Part shown: positions 1 through 6,055 of the stretch, one piece after another
Layout: each line of letters begins with the position of its first letter
Position numbering within the stretch: position 1 is the stretch's first letter
Assembly: GCA_030040475.1 (NCBI GenBank)
Contig: JASHTQ010000337.1
Coordinates: 1-15,396, forward strand
Origin: Streptosporangiaceae bacterium
GTDB taxonomy: Bacteria > Actinomycetota > Actinomycetes > Streptosporangiales > Streptosporangiaceae
Reading direction: 5' to 3'
DNA: 15,396 nt
Notes under the pieces: model-generated
What the model was told of the DNA's origin: nothing
The model's database searches: none
The model's input: the letters and a program-made list of their open reading frames with translations, nothing else
Translations under genes and position numbers: made by a program

Positions 1-665
1 AGATCGGCCTCGATAACCAGCTCCTCGGGGACCGGCACCGGCCAGATCGCTCCCGACACAGCACCCGCCACGGCGCGTTCGGCCCCGGCCCGAATCGCCT
101 TGCGCGCAGCCTCCGGGTGCTTGCTGCAGGCCGCGGTGCGGCCAAGCGCCGTCTTCACCGCGACGGTGACGACGCCGGGAAAGACCCTCTCGATCGCCGT
201 GCAGATAACATCGTCACCGGTCACCAGCCCGACCGGGACGCCCAAGTCCGCGGCGATCAGCCCGGTTGAGTTCGGCCTCGCTGATCGAGCGCCCGTTCAG
301 CCGCACGTCCGCAAAGGCGGCGCCGCTGTAGGTGTGCGCCAGCACCCCGGCCGGGTCTGCCGCCCCGGCGTGGTAGCCGACAGCACCACCCCGGTCTGCC
401 CGCTCACCTCCTGCACCATGTCCAGTGGCTCGAGATCGCCGATAACGTAGTCGGCGCGTGGGTCGAGTTGCTCGCCGAGCAGGTTGTCCATCGGCCCGTG
501 ACTGTCGTTGACCACGACGGACGTGGCACCCCCGTCGAACGCCCCCGCTATCGCCGCGTTCGCCTCGCCGGTCATCAGACCCCGCGCACGCCCAGGTACT
601 GGTGGGGCTGATGCACCCAGGTCCCGAGCCACCGGACGCTCCGAGTCGTCGTGCTCCCAGCCCAT
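1..665 (-). pseudogene. Broken M55-family D-aminopeptidase (DppA-like), 5' truncated, frameshifted, 3' end outside window
   Basis: Reading left, the translation shows M55/DppA hallmarks: LMTGEANAAI, then VVVNDSHGPMDNLL (about 410-590), then GYHAGA, then HTYSGAAFADVRLNGRS (about 278-378), then GLVTGDD (about 210-270). DppA enzymes are zinc D-aminopeptidases acting on D-Ala peptides. The match needs three segments. A one-base deletion near 378-381 (TCGGCTAC where TCGGGCTAC is expected) shifts the frame before GYHAGA. A one-base insertion near 277-280 (AACCGGGCTG) shifts it back. The original frame meets a stop at about 297. Upstream of about 590 the family's N-terminal metal-binding stretch (usually like SADMEG) is missing, and I cannot find it in any frame before the repeat region. 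The reading frame is still good down to base 1, so decay is recent, or the indels are sequencing errors. A pseudogene is the more likely reading because the N-terminus is lost as well. Confidence 0.7.
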
Positions 666-698
666 GCATCACGACCTACACACCCGCACCGCCCACCA

Positions 699-753
699 GG
701 CCAGCCACGGGCCAGCCACGGGCCAGGCACAGGCCAGGCACAGGCCAGGCCCG
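699..753. repeat. 11-bp tandem repeat, five copies
   Basis: Five head-to-tail units at 699-709, 710-720, 721-731, 732-742 and 743-753. Two read GGCCAGCCACG, two read GGCCAGGCACA and the last reads GGCCAGGCCCG. Pairs of identical neighbours suggest stepwise slippage duplication. The array lies between the truncated M55 gene and the terminator of the SDR gene; its last unit overlaps the terminator stem. Confidence 0.85.
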
Positions 754-780
754 GGCCGCCTAGCTCAGGCGACCCGGGCC
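748..780 (-). terminator. Strong hairpin terminator after the SDR gene
   Basis: GGCCCGGG (748-755) pairs with CCCGGGCC (773-780). Inside, after one C/A mismatch, CGCCT pairs with AGGCG around a 5-nt AGCTC loop. The stem is therefore 8+5 bp, and it lies 7 bases beyond the SDR stop codon. There is no T-tract, which is common for actinomycete terminators. It may work in both directions. Confidence 0.75.
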
Positions 781-787
781 GATGGCG

Positions 788-1714
788 CTATGACCGGCTG
801 AAGTAGTGCCCCTTCTCGAGATCCTCGAGCAGCCCGGGCTGGGTGGGCTGCCAGCCGAGCAGTTCGCGTGTCAGCGCGCTGGACGCCGGCGCGTCGGCCC
901 CGATGAAGCGCGCCAGCCAGGTGAAGTGCTCGTCAGCCTGCCCGGCGGAAACCGACTCCACCGGCACGTCCAGGTGCCGCCCGATCACCCCGGCGACGTC
1001 ACGGATCGGCACGCCCTCGTCGGCGACCGCGTGCAGCACCGAGCCTGCCGGGGCCTGCTCCACCGCCAGCCGGAACAGGTGCGCGGCATCGAACCGGTGC
1101 ACGGCGGGCCAGCGGTTCGACCCGTCGCCGACGTATCCGGAGACACCCTTGTCCCTGGCGATGCCGACCAGGGTGGCCATGAACCCGTTGTCCCCGTCGC
1201 CGTGCACCGTCGGCGGCAGCCGCAGCACGCACGAGCGGACACCCTGCGAAGCGAGCGAGAGCGTGAACAGCGCGGTGGCGCCGCGGGTGGCCGGCCCGCC
1301 GCTCAGATGGGCCGCGGCGTCGGGCTCGAGCCCGTCGCGTTCGGTAGCCATCCGCCCGGGTGCCACCATGAGCGTCCCCGACGCGATGACGAACGGTCGG
1401 CCGGACCCGGCCAGCGCCGAGCCGAACGTCTCGACCGCGAGTCGGTCCGCGTCGGCCGCGGCCTCGAACCCTCCGGTGAAGGCGATGTCGTGTTTGAACG
1501 CCAGGTGGATCACGCCGTCCGACTCGGCCGCGACGCGATGCAATACGTCGAGGTCATCGATGGTGCCACGCTCCACCTGGGCACCGGCAGCCGAAAGCGC
1601 GGCGGCCGAGGCATCCGAGCGGGCCAGCCCGACGACCTCATGACCTGCACCGATAAGCTCAGGAACGACGGCGGACCCGATCCAGCCGGACGCGCCGGTA
1701 ACGAAAACGCGCAT
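788..1714 (-). CDS. NAD(P)-dependent epimerase/dehydratase, atypical extended SDR family
   Basis: A 308-residue Rossmann-fold oxidoreductase of the extended short-chain dehydrogenase/reductase (SDR) superfamily, cytosolic, substrate unknown. The N-terminus MRVFVTGASGWIG carries the GxxGxxG dinucleotide motif (G7, G10, G13), and IHLAFKHD near residue 70 is the usual NAD-contact strand. A canonical catalytic YxxxK is not evident; the region after IASGTLM reads RGATALFTLSLA, as in atypical SDRs. RLPPTVHGDGD near 165 and the C-terminal LLGWQPTQPGLLEDL (the usual substrate-side ending) support the family. The ATG at 1714 has a good ribosome site (CGGGAGGTC, about 1721-1729). It is transcribed divergently from the TetR gene, with two palindromic operators between them, so it is probably the regulator's target. 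The function could be detoxification or sugar/steroid-type reduction; the sequence does not decide. Confidence 0.9.
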   Translation of the reverse strand: MRVFVTGASGWIGSAVVPELIGAGHEVVGLARSDASAAALSAAGAQVERGTIDDLDVLHRVAAESDGVIHLAFKHDIAFTGGFEAAADADRLAVETFGSALAGSGRPFVIASGTLMVAPGRMATERDGLEPDAAAHLSGGPATRGATALFTLSLASQGVRSCVLRLPPTVHGDGDNGFMATLVGIARDKGVSGYVGDGSNRWPAVHRFDAAHLFRLAVEQAPAGSVLHAVADEGVPIRDVAGVIGRHLDVPVESVSAGQADEHFTWLARFIGADAPASSALTRELLGWQPTQPGLLEDLEKGHYFSRS

Positions 1715-1764
1715 GAGAAAGACCTCCCGATCGCAGACGCGCGGACGCCGGACCCCGACAGCCC

Positions 1765-1783
1765 GATGTCAGTTACTGTCATC
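1765..1783. promoter_or_regulatory. TetR operator candidate 1
   Basis: GATGTCAGTTACTGTCATC is a near-perfect 19-bp palindrome: GATG-CAGT halves mirror ACTG-CATC, with 16 of 18 non-central positions symmetric. It lies between the divergent SDR and tetR genes and recurs with the same outer half-sites 31 bp away. Length and position suit a TetR-family dimer. Confidence 0.75.
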
Positions 1784-1795
1784 AGGCTAGCACCT

Positions 1796-1814
1796 GATGT
1801 CAGCCCCTGTCATC
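1796..1814. promoter_or_regulatory. TetR operator candidate 2
   Basis: GATGTCAGCCCCTGTCATC repeats the half-sites of the first operator with a changed centre. The centre-to-centre distance is 31 bp, about three helical turns, so two dimers would lie on the same DNA face. It ends 16 bases before the tetR start codon, where bound protein would block transcription (autoregulation). Confidence 0.75.
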
Positions 1815-1817
1815 ACG

Positions 1818-1823
1818 TATCAT
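1818..1823 (+). promoter_or_regulatory. Possible -10 box of a leaderless tetR transcript
   Basis: TATCAT lies 7 bases before the ATG at 1831, and there is no Shine-Dalgarno sequence between them. This fits a transcript starting at or next to the start codon. The -35 match is poor, so this is tentative. Confidence 0.35.
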
Positions 1824-1830
1824 CAAGTGC

Positions 1831-2415
1831 ATGGGCCGCTGGGAACCGAACGCACGTGGCCGCCTCGAGCAGGCAGCCATGGAGCTCTTTGTCCAGCGCG
1901 GGTTCGAGCAGACCACGGTGGCCGAGATCGCCCAGCGGGCCGGCCTGACCGAGCGGACGTTCTTCCGGCATTTCACCGACAAGCGCGAGGTCCTGTTCGC
2001 CGGCGGCAGCGCGCTTCAGGAACTCCTGGTAAAGGCGGTCGCGCAGGCCCCAGACGACGCCGCGCCGCTCGACGCCGTCGCCGCCGCCCTCCAGACCGCC
2101 GCCCCGCACCTCCAGCAGCGCGGCGACTACCCCAGCCAGCGCCAGGCGGTCATCAACGCGAACCCCGAGCTCCGGGAACGCGAGCTGATCAAGCTGGCAG
2201 GCCTCGCCGCGTCGATGGCGGCCGCGCTGCGCGACCGGGGCGTCCCCGAGCCGACGGCCAGCCTCGCCGCCGAGGCCGGCATCGCCGTCTTCCGCGTTGC
2301 CTTCGAACGCTGGACCGCCGAAGACTGCCACGCCGACCTGGCAGCGCTCATGCGAGACTCCCTAGACCAGCTCAAGGCCGTAACCGCCGTAACCGCCGGA
2401 GCCCCCGGCCGCTAA
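1831..2415 (+). CDS. TetR/AcrR-family transcriptional regulator
   Basis: A 194-residue one-component repressor of usual TetR size. The N-terminal helix-turn-helix is clear: ELFVQRGFEQTTVAEIAQRA leads into GLTERTFFRHFTDKREVLF (HTH about residues 29-48, with the signature F-F-R-H-F). The rest is alpha-helical ligand-binding/dimerisation domain and does not identify the ligand. It is divergent to the SDR gene, and the shared 116-bp gap has two matched palindromes, so it probably represses both itself and the reductase until a small molecule binds. The ATG at 1831 is chosen because the HTH begins at the usual distance. No ribosome site precedes it, which suggests leaderless translation. A GC-rich palindrome follows the gene. 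Confidence 0.93.
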   Translation: MGRWEPNARGRLEQAAMELFVQRGFEQTTVAEIAQRAGLTERTFFRHFTDKREVLFAGGSALQELLVKAVAQAPDDAAPLDAVAAALQTAAPHLQQRGDYPSQRQAVINANPELRERELIKLAGLAASMAAALRDRGVPEPTASLAAEAGIAVFRVAFERWTAEDCHADLAALMRDSLDQLKAVTAVTAGAPGR

Positions 2416-2462
2416 CCACCCGCACACCTGGACATGTTGACCGGCCGTACGCGCCGCGGCCT

Positions 2463-2478
2463 GCGCCGCATGCGGCGC
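2463..2478. terminator. GC palindrome after tetR, possible terminator
   Basis: GCGCCGCATGCGGCGC is a perfect 16-bp palindrome that can form a 6-bp stem with a CATG loop, about 48 bases after the tetR stop. No T-run follows, so the terminator role is only likely. Confidence 0.4.
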
Positions 2479-2512
2479 CACCTCCACTCCGACTCCTGAT
2501 CCCAGGCCCGCC

Positions 2513-2543
2513 GCCGAACGAGCCGTGGTATCACTCCCGGCCC
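2513..2543 (+). repeat. 31-bp direct repeat, copy 1
   Basis: This matches 6316-6346 in the same orientation with one mismatch in 31 bases (position 2521, A here and G there). The core is CCGTGGTATCACTCCCGGCC. It includes the near-palindrome GTGGTATCAC inside an outer GCCG/CGGC inverted repeat. Similarity may continue weakly for about 30 bases more on the right. It lies about 100 bases before the RHH regulator gene. Confidence 0.85.
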
Positions 2544-2573
2544 ACCCCGCATGTCCAGGGCGATAGAACTTAG

Positions 2574-2646
2574 GCGCGCCATAGTGGCGCCACTATGGCG
2601 CCATCCCGATTTGACATGGTGCCATAATGGCGCCATACTGGCGTCA
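2574..2646. promoter_or_regulatory. Operator array: TGGCGCCA boxes on an 11-bp period
   Basis: Self-complementary 8-bp boxes are at 2585-2592 (TGGCGCCA), 2596-2603 (TGGCGCCA), 2617-2624 (TGGTGCCA), 2628-2635 (TGGCGCCA) and 2639-2646 (TGGCGTCA). A weaker one lies at 2574-2581. Start-to-start spacings are 11, 11, 21, 11 and 11 bp, so all boxes lie on one helix face. Bases 2576-2601 form a perfect 26-bp palindrome. The array covers the promoter and ends on the start codon of the RHH gene. RHH proteins commonly bind short palindromic boxes in tandem, so autorepression by the downstream gene product is likely (inference). Confidence 0.8.
2611..2639 (+). promoter_or_regulatory. Promoter of the RHH-DUF4097-ABC operon, leaderless
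   Basis: TTGACA (2611-2616), a perfect -35 hexamer, is followed after 17 bases by CATACT (2634-2639), five of six matches to TATAAT at the weighted positions except T1 and A5. Transcription would begin at about 2646, the A of the ATG, and no ribosome site is present. The -35 lies in the only gap of the operator array; the -10 overlaps two boxes. Confidence 0.65.
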
Positions 2647-3206
2647 TGGAACTGGAACCGTATATCGCGACCCTCCGCCAGGAGTTCGCCGCCGCGGCCG
2701 AGGCGGCCGGGGACGAGGCCATGGCCGTCGCCGAGCGCCTGGTCATCCCGCTGGAGTCGTCGGTACGGCTCGCCCTGCTCGAGGCGCTGTCGGCGGCCGC
2801 CGACGAGATCACCTGCGAGCTCGCGCCCGGCTCGGTGCATGTCCGGCTGCAGGGCCGGGAGCCGCAGTTCGTCGTGACGCCGCCCCCCGCCGAGACGTTC
2901 GCCGAGACCATCGCCGAGACCATCGCCGAGACGTTCGCCGCGGCGGGGCCGCGTCCGAGCCCGCCAGGCGCCGTGCTGCCCCCCGCGCCGGAGGGAGACG
3001 ACGGCGCGATGGCGCGGATCAACCTCCGCCTGGCCGAGCACCTGAAGAACCGGATCGAGCAGGCCGCCGACCGCAGCGGCCTGTCGGTCAACGGCTGGCT
3101 GGTCCGGGCCGCGGCGGCCGCGCTCGAGGCGGACGCCGCCCTCGGCACCGCCACCCCCCGCCGCGCCCCCACCGGCGGCCAGCACTTCACCGGCTGGGTC
3201 CGCTAG
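2646..3206 (+). CDS. Ribbon-helix-helix (HicB/Arc-like) DNA-binding regulator with extra N-terminal domain
   Basis: 186 residues in three parts. Residues 1-78 form a helix-rich then strand-forming N-terminal domain of unknown role. Residues 79-121 are a Pro/Ala/Glu-rich linker with ETFA/ETIA repeats. Residues 122-162 form an RHH domain: MARINLRLAEHLKNRIEQAA has the DNA-reading strand (RINLRL) and first helix, and SGLSVNGWLVRAA is the turn and second helix typical of HicB/Arc-type antitoxin-like proteins. No HicA-type toxin lies next to it, so it is more likely a transcription factor than half of a toxin pair. It heads a co-directional run into DUF4097 and a DrrAB exporter and sits directly under an operator array, so autoregulation of the operon is the natural inference. 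The ATG at 2646 coincides with the predicted transcription start. Confidence 0.85.
   Translation: MELEPYIATLRQEFAAAAEAAGDEAMAVAERLVIPLESSVRLALLEALSAAADEITCELAPGSVHVRLQGREPQFVVTPPPAETFAETIAETIAETFAAAGPRPSPPGAVLPPAPEGDDGAMARINLRLAEHLKNRIEQAADRSGLSVNGWLVRAAAAALEADAALGTATPRRAPTGGQHFTGWVR
2889..2936 (+). repeat. 12-bp in-frame coding repeat in the RHH gene linker
   Basis: Four units of GCCGAGACSWTC encode Ala-Glu-Thr-Phe/Ile, in the order Phe, Ile, Ile, Phe. The repeat sits between the two folded parts of the protein, so copy number can change without breaking the frame. Confidence 0.8.
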
Positions 3207-3232
3207 CCCCGCCCCGAGATCCCATCACCCCT

Positions 3233-3251
3233 GGTCCTGGCGCACGGGACC
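3233..3251 (+). other. Small hairpin between RHH and DUF4097 genes
   Basis: GGTCCTG (3233-3239) pairs with CGGGACC (3245-3251) around a 5-nt loop, with one G-U pair. It lies in the 73-base gap before the DUF4097 ribosome site. No T-run follows. It could tune read-through or RNA stability; the role is not proven. Confidence 0.35.
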
Positions 3252-3279
3252 GCTCACCTGCACACCTGGAGATACCACC

Positions 3280-4149
3280 ATGCCCACGTTCGAGACACCC
3301 GAGCCGATCCTGGCGACCGTCGAGGTCGTCGTCGGCGACCTGCGCATCATGGCGCGGGACCGCACCGACACCGTCGTCGAGGTCCGGCCCAGCGACCCGT
3401 CGCACGAGCCCGACGTCCGCGCCGCCGAGCAGACCCGCGTCGAGATGACCTCCGACGGCCTCCTGGTCAAGGGCCCGAGGCAGCGCGGCCTGCCGCGCTC
3501 GCTGGTCGGGCCGTCGCTCTTCGGCAAGCCGGGCTCGGTCGACGTGACGATCGACCTGCCGGCCGGTTCCCGGCTGCGCGCCGACACCGGGGTGGCCGCG
3601 CTGCGGTCCACCGGACGGCTCGGCGAGTGCCGGGCCAAGACCGGCGCCGGCGAGATCGACCTGGAAGACACCGGGCCGGCCGAGCTGACCACCGGCGCGG
3701 GCGCCATCAGCGTCGGCGTCGTGCACGGCAGCGCCGAGATCAAGACCGGCACCGGCGCCGTCCGGCTGACCGAGATCGACGGCCCCGCCGTGGTCAGGAA
3801 CGCCAACGGCGAGACCTGGATCGGCACGGCGACAGGCAACCTGCAGGTCACCGCCAGCAACGGCGCGATCTCGGTCGACCGCGCCGACGGCGACGTGACC
3901 GCGAAGACGGCCAACGGCACCCTCCGGGTCGGCCGGATCTCCCGCGGCATGACGAGCCTGAAGACCAGCATGGGCGAGATCGATATCGGCATCGCGCCCG
4001 GCACCGCCGCGCTGGTGGACGCGCAGACGCGAATGGGCCACGTGCGTAACAGCCTGACCGCCGCGGACGGCCCGGATCCGGCCGACGCGACGACGGCCGA
4101 GGTCCACGCCCAGACGGCCTTCGGCGACATCGTCATCCGGCGTGCCTGA
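3280..4149 (+). CDS. DUF4097-family beta-strand repeat protein
   Basis: 289 residues. From about residue 85 on the protein is a ladder of short beta strands with repeating patterns such as AKTGAGEIDL, LTTGAGAISV, IKTGTGAVRL, VTASNGAISV and AKTANGTLRV, the hallmark of DUF4097 beta-helix-like proteins. There is no signal peptide and no membrane segment, so it is probably cytoplasmic. The family's biochemical role is not established. In actinomycetes it often sits beside ABC-2 exporter genes, as here. A ribosome site GGAG lies about 9 bases before the ATG at 3280. The stop codon overlaps or abuts the start of the ABC ATPase, which implies translational coupling. It might act as a scaffold or sensor for the exporter; this is inference. 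Confidence 0.85.
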   Translation: MPTFETPEPILATVEVVVGDLRIMARDRTDTVVEVRPSDPSHEPDVRAAEQTRVEMTSDGLLVKGPRQRGLPRSLVGPSLFGKPGSVDVTIDLPAGSRLRADTGVAALRSTGRLGECRAKTGAGEIDLEDTGPAELTTGAGAISVGVVHGSAEIKTGTGAVRLTEIDGPAVVRNANGETWIGTATGNLQVTASNGAISVDRADGDVTAKTANGTLRVGRISRGMTSLKTSMGEIDIGIAPGTAALVDAQTRMGHVRNSLTAADGPDPADATTAEVHAQTAFGDIVIRRA

Positions 4150-4150
4150 G

Positions 4151-5128
4151 ATGAAGACCCCGCCCGCCGCCCGCCGCCCGCCGGCGATCGCCGTCACCGG
4201 AATGACGAAGTCGTTCGGCGACAAGCGCGTCCTCGACGGCATCGACCTCACCGTCCCCGAGGGCACGATCTTCGCCCTCCTCGGGCCGAACGGCGCCGGC
4301 AAGACCACCGCGGTCCAGATTCTCTCCACCCTGCTGCCCGCCGACGCCGGCGACATCCGGGTAGCCGGCCACGACCTGGCGGCGCAACCCGATGCGGTGC
4401 GCGCCGCCATCGGCGTCACCGGTCAGTTCTCCGCGGTGGACAACCTACTCACCGGCGAGGAGAACCTGCGCCTGATGACCGACCTGCACCACCTTGGCCG
4501 CGTGGCCGGCCGCGAGCGCGCGGCGGCGCTGCTCAGGCAGTTCGGCCTGCAGGACGCCGCGGGCAAGATGGCCGCGACGTATTCCGGCGGGATGCGCCGC
4601 CGGCTCGACCTGGCGATGACGCTGACCGGAAACCCGAGGCTGATCTTCCTCGACGAGCCGACGACGGGCCTTGACCCGCGCAGCCGGCGCACGATGTGGG
4701 AGATCATCCGGGCGCTGGCCGCCGACGGCGTGACGATCTTCCTGACCACGCAGTACCTGGACGAGGCCGACCAGCTGGCCGACCAGATCGCCGTGCTCGA
4801 CCACGGGCGCATCGTGGTGACGGGCACTCCCGGCGAGCTGAAGCGGCAGATTCCCGGCGGTCACGTCGAGCTGGAGTTCGCCAGCGCCGACGACCTGGCC
4901 GCCGCGGCCGGCCTGGTGCAGGCGACGTCGCGGGACGACGAGGCGCTCACCCTGCAGGTGCCTGGCGACGGGAGCCTGGACTCGCTGCGCGGCCTCATCG
5001 ACACGCTCGACGCCGCCAACGTCGCGGTGGCGAAGCTGTCGATCCACACCCCGGACCTCGACGACGTCTTCTTCGCCGTCACCGGCGGGCCCGACCCGCA
5101 GGAACCGCTGAAAGCAGCCCAGCCATGA
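4151..5128 (+). CDS. ABC transporter ATP-binding protein, DrrA (daunorubicin-resistance) type
   Basis: 325 residues from ATG 4151. A GTG at 4142, overlapping the DUF4097 stop, is a possible earlier start giving 328. All ATPase motifs are present (numbering from 4151): Walker A GPNGAGKTT (45-53), Q-loop Gln92, signature YSGGMRRRL (144-152), and Walker B LIFLDEP (164-170) with the D-loop after it. The switch position after Walker B reads LTTQYLDEADQLAD, with Gln201 where most ABC ATPases have His; this Gln is usual in DrrA-type proteins. The C-terminal roughly 80 residues form the DrrA-type extension ending in LDDVFFAVTG. It powers the ABC-2 permease encoded next, with a 4-bp ATGA overlap, to export an unknown hydrophobic compound such as an antibiotic, lipid or glycolipid. 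Confidence 0.93.
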   Translation: MKTPPAARRPPAIAVTGMTKSFGDKRVLDGIDLTVPEGTIFALLGPNGAGKTTAVQILSTLLPADAGDIRVAGHDLAAQPDAVRAAIGVTGQFSAVDNLLTGEENLRLMTDLHHLGRVAGRERAAALLRQFGLQDAAGKMAATYSGGMRRRLDLAMTLTGNPRLIFLDEPTTGLDPRSRRTMWEIIRALAADGVTIFLTTQYLDEADQLADQIAVLDHGRIVVTGTPGELKRQIPGGHVELEFASADDLAAAAGLVQATSRDDEALTLQVPGDGSLDSLRGLIDTLDAANVAVAKLSIHTPDLDDVFFAVTGGPDPQEPLKAAQP

Positions 5129-5922
5129 ACTCCCTGACCTACGCGGTCGCCGACTCGGCCACCATGCTGCGCCGCAACCTGCGGCACATGCAGCGCTATC
5201 CCACCCTCACCGGGCTCGTCCTCGGCATGCCCGTGGTCTTCCTGCTGATCTTCGTCTACGTCTTCGGCGGCACGCTCGGCGCCGGTCTCGGGCACGCGAC
5301 CGGCGGCCGGGCCGCCTACCTCGGCTTCGTGACTCCGGGGATCCTCGTGCTGACCATCGCCGCGGCCGCGCAGGCCACCGCCGTGACCATCGCCATGGAC
5401 ATGACCACGGGCATCATCGCGCGCTTCCGCACCATGTCCATCGCCCGCGTCTCGGTGCTGACCGGGCACGTCCTCGGCAGCATGATCCAGGCGCTGCTCG
5501 GCGTCGCGGTGCTCATCGGGCTGGCGTTCGCGATCGGCTTCCGCTCCGCCGCCAGCCCGCTCGCGTGGCTCGCCGCCGTCGGGCTGCTGGCGCTGACCGC
5601 GCTCGCGCTCACCTGGCTGACGGTCGCGATGGGGCTGGCCGCCAAGTCGGTCGAGACCGCGAGCAACACGCCGATGTTCCTGCTGCTCCTGCCGTTCCTC
5701 GGCAGCGGGTTCGTGCCGACGAGCTCGCTGCCTGCCGGGCTGCGGTGGTTCGCCGAGTACCAGCCGTTCACGCCGGTGACCACGGCCGTCCGGCAACTGC
5801 TTGCGGGCGGCGCCGTCGGCGACAACGCGGTGGTCGCGATCGCCTGGGGTGTCGGCGTGGCGCTCGGCTCCTACCTATGGGCGCGGCACGTGTACAACAC
5901 CCGGGCGCTGCCGACCCGATAG
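5125..5922 (+). CDS. ABC-2 type transporter permease, DrrB type
   Basis: 265 residues with about six predicted membrane helices (roughly 29-49, 70-92, 115-137, 148-172, 183-200, 233-253). The conserved ABC-2 stretch FVPTSSLPAGLRWFAEYQPF (196-215), followed by TPVTTAVRQLL, is diagnostic. It forms the membrane channel of a DrrAB-like exporter with the ATPase just upstream; ATG 5125 overlaps the ATPase stop as ATGA, so translation is coupled. Substrate is not readable from sequence. A hairpin 22 bases after the stop probably ends the operon. Confidence 0.92.
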   Translation: MNSLTYAVADSATMLRRNLRHMQRYPTLTGLVLGMPVVFLLIFVYVFGGTLGAGLGHATGGRAAYLGFVTPGILVLTIAAAAQATAVTIAMDMTTGIIARFRTMSIARVSVLTGHVLGSMIQALLGVAVLIGLAFAIGFRSAASPLAWLAAVGLLALTALALTWLTVAMGLAAKSVETASNTPMFLLLLPFLGSGFVPTSSLPAGLRWFAEYQPFTPVTTAVRQLLAGGAVGDNAVVAIAWGVGVALGSYLWARHVYNTRALPTR

Positions 5923-5944
5923 CGCCAGGCCGCCTGACCCCCTT

Positions 5945-5963
5945 CGGCCTCCTGGTGAGGCCG
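5945..5963 (+). terminator. Hairpin terminator after the DrrAB-type operon
   Basis: CGGCCTC (5945-5951) pairs perfectly with GAGGCCG (5957-5963) around loop CTGGT. It starts 22 bases after the permease stop. No T-tract follows. Confidence 0.55.
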
Positions 5964-5967
5964 CACG

Positions 5968-6033
5968 CGGATCTCCGGCGAGCAGGTCGCGTTCCTCGAG
6001 GCCGAGGCCGACGCGGCATCGATCCGGCTATTA
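5968..6033 (+). pseudogene. Fragment resembling the start of a DUF5753 domain (XRE regulator remnant)
   Basis: A short frame reads GEQVAFLEAEADAASIRL, which resembles the segment where DUF5753 begins in actinomycete XRE regulators (FxxLExEAxxIR). The HTH before it and the rest of the domain after it are missing. It is directly followed, in another frame, by a DUF397 remnant, the usual partner of such regulators. The short length makes the match tentative. Confidence 0.35.
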
Positions 6034-6055
6034 CCGCCGCCGTGGCGTCCGCCCC

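Noticed and set aside
806..1948. A long plus-strand open frame across the SDR gene and the start of tetR
   Set aside because: Low-complexity Arg/Pro/Gly composition typical of a GC-rich shadow frame; it also crosses the divergent promoter region.
2646..3206. HicAB-type toxin-antitoxin pair
   Set aside because: The RHH domain is HicB-like, but no HicA double-stranded-RNA-binding-type toxin or other small toxin gene is adjacent.
3187..4419. A long open frame on the minus strand opposite the DUF4097 gene
   Set aside because: It mirrors the codon bias of the plus-strand gene, shows no domain, and crosses the real gene boundaries.
4751..4760. Loss of the H-loop histidine in the ABC ATPase as an anomaly
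   Set aside because: Gln at this position is usual in DrrA-type ATPases, so it is a family trait and not a defect.
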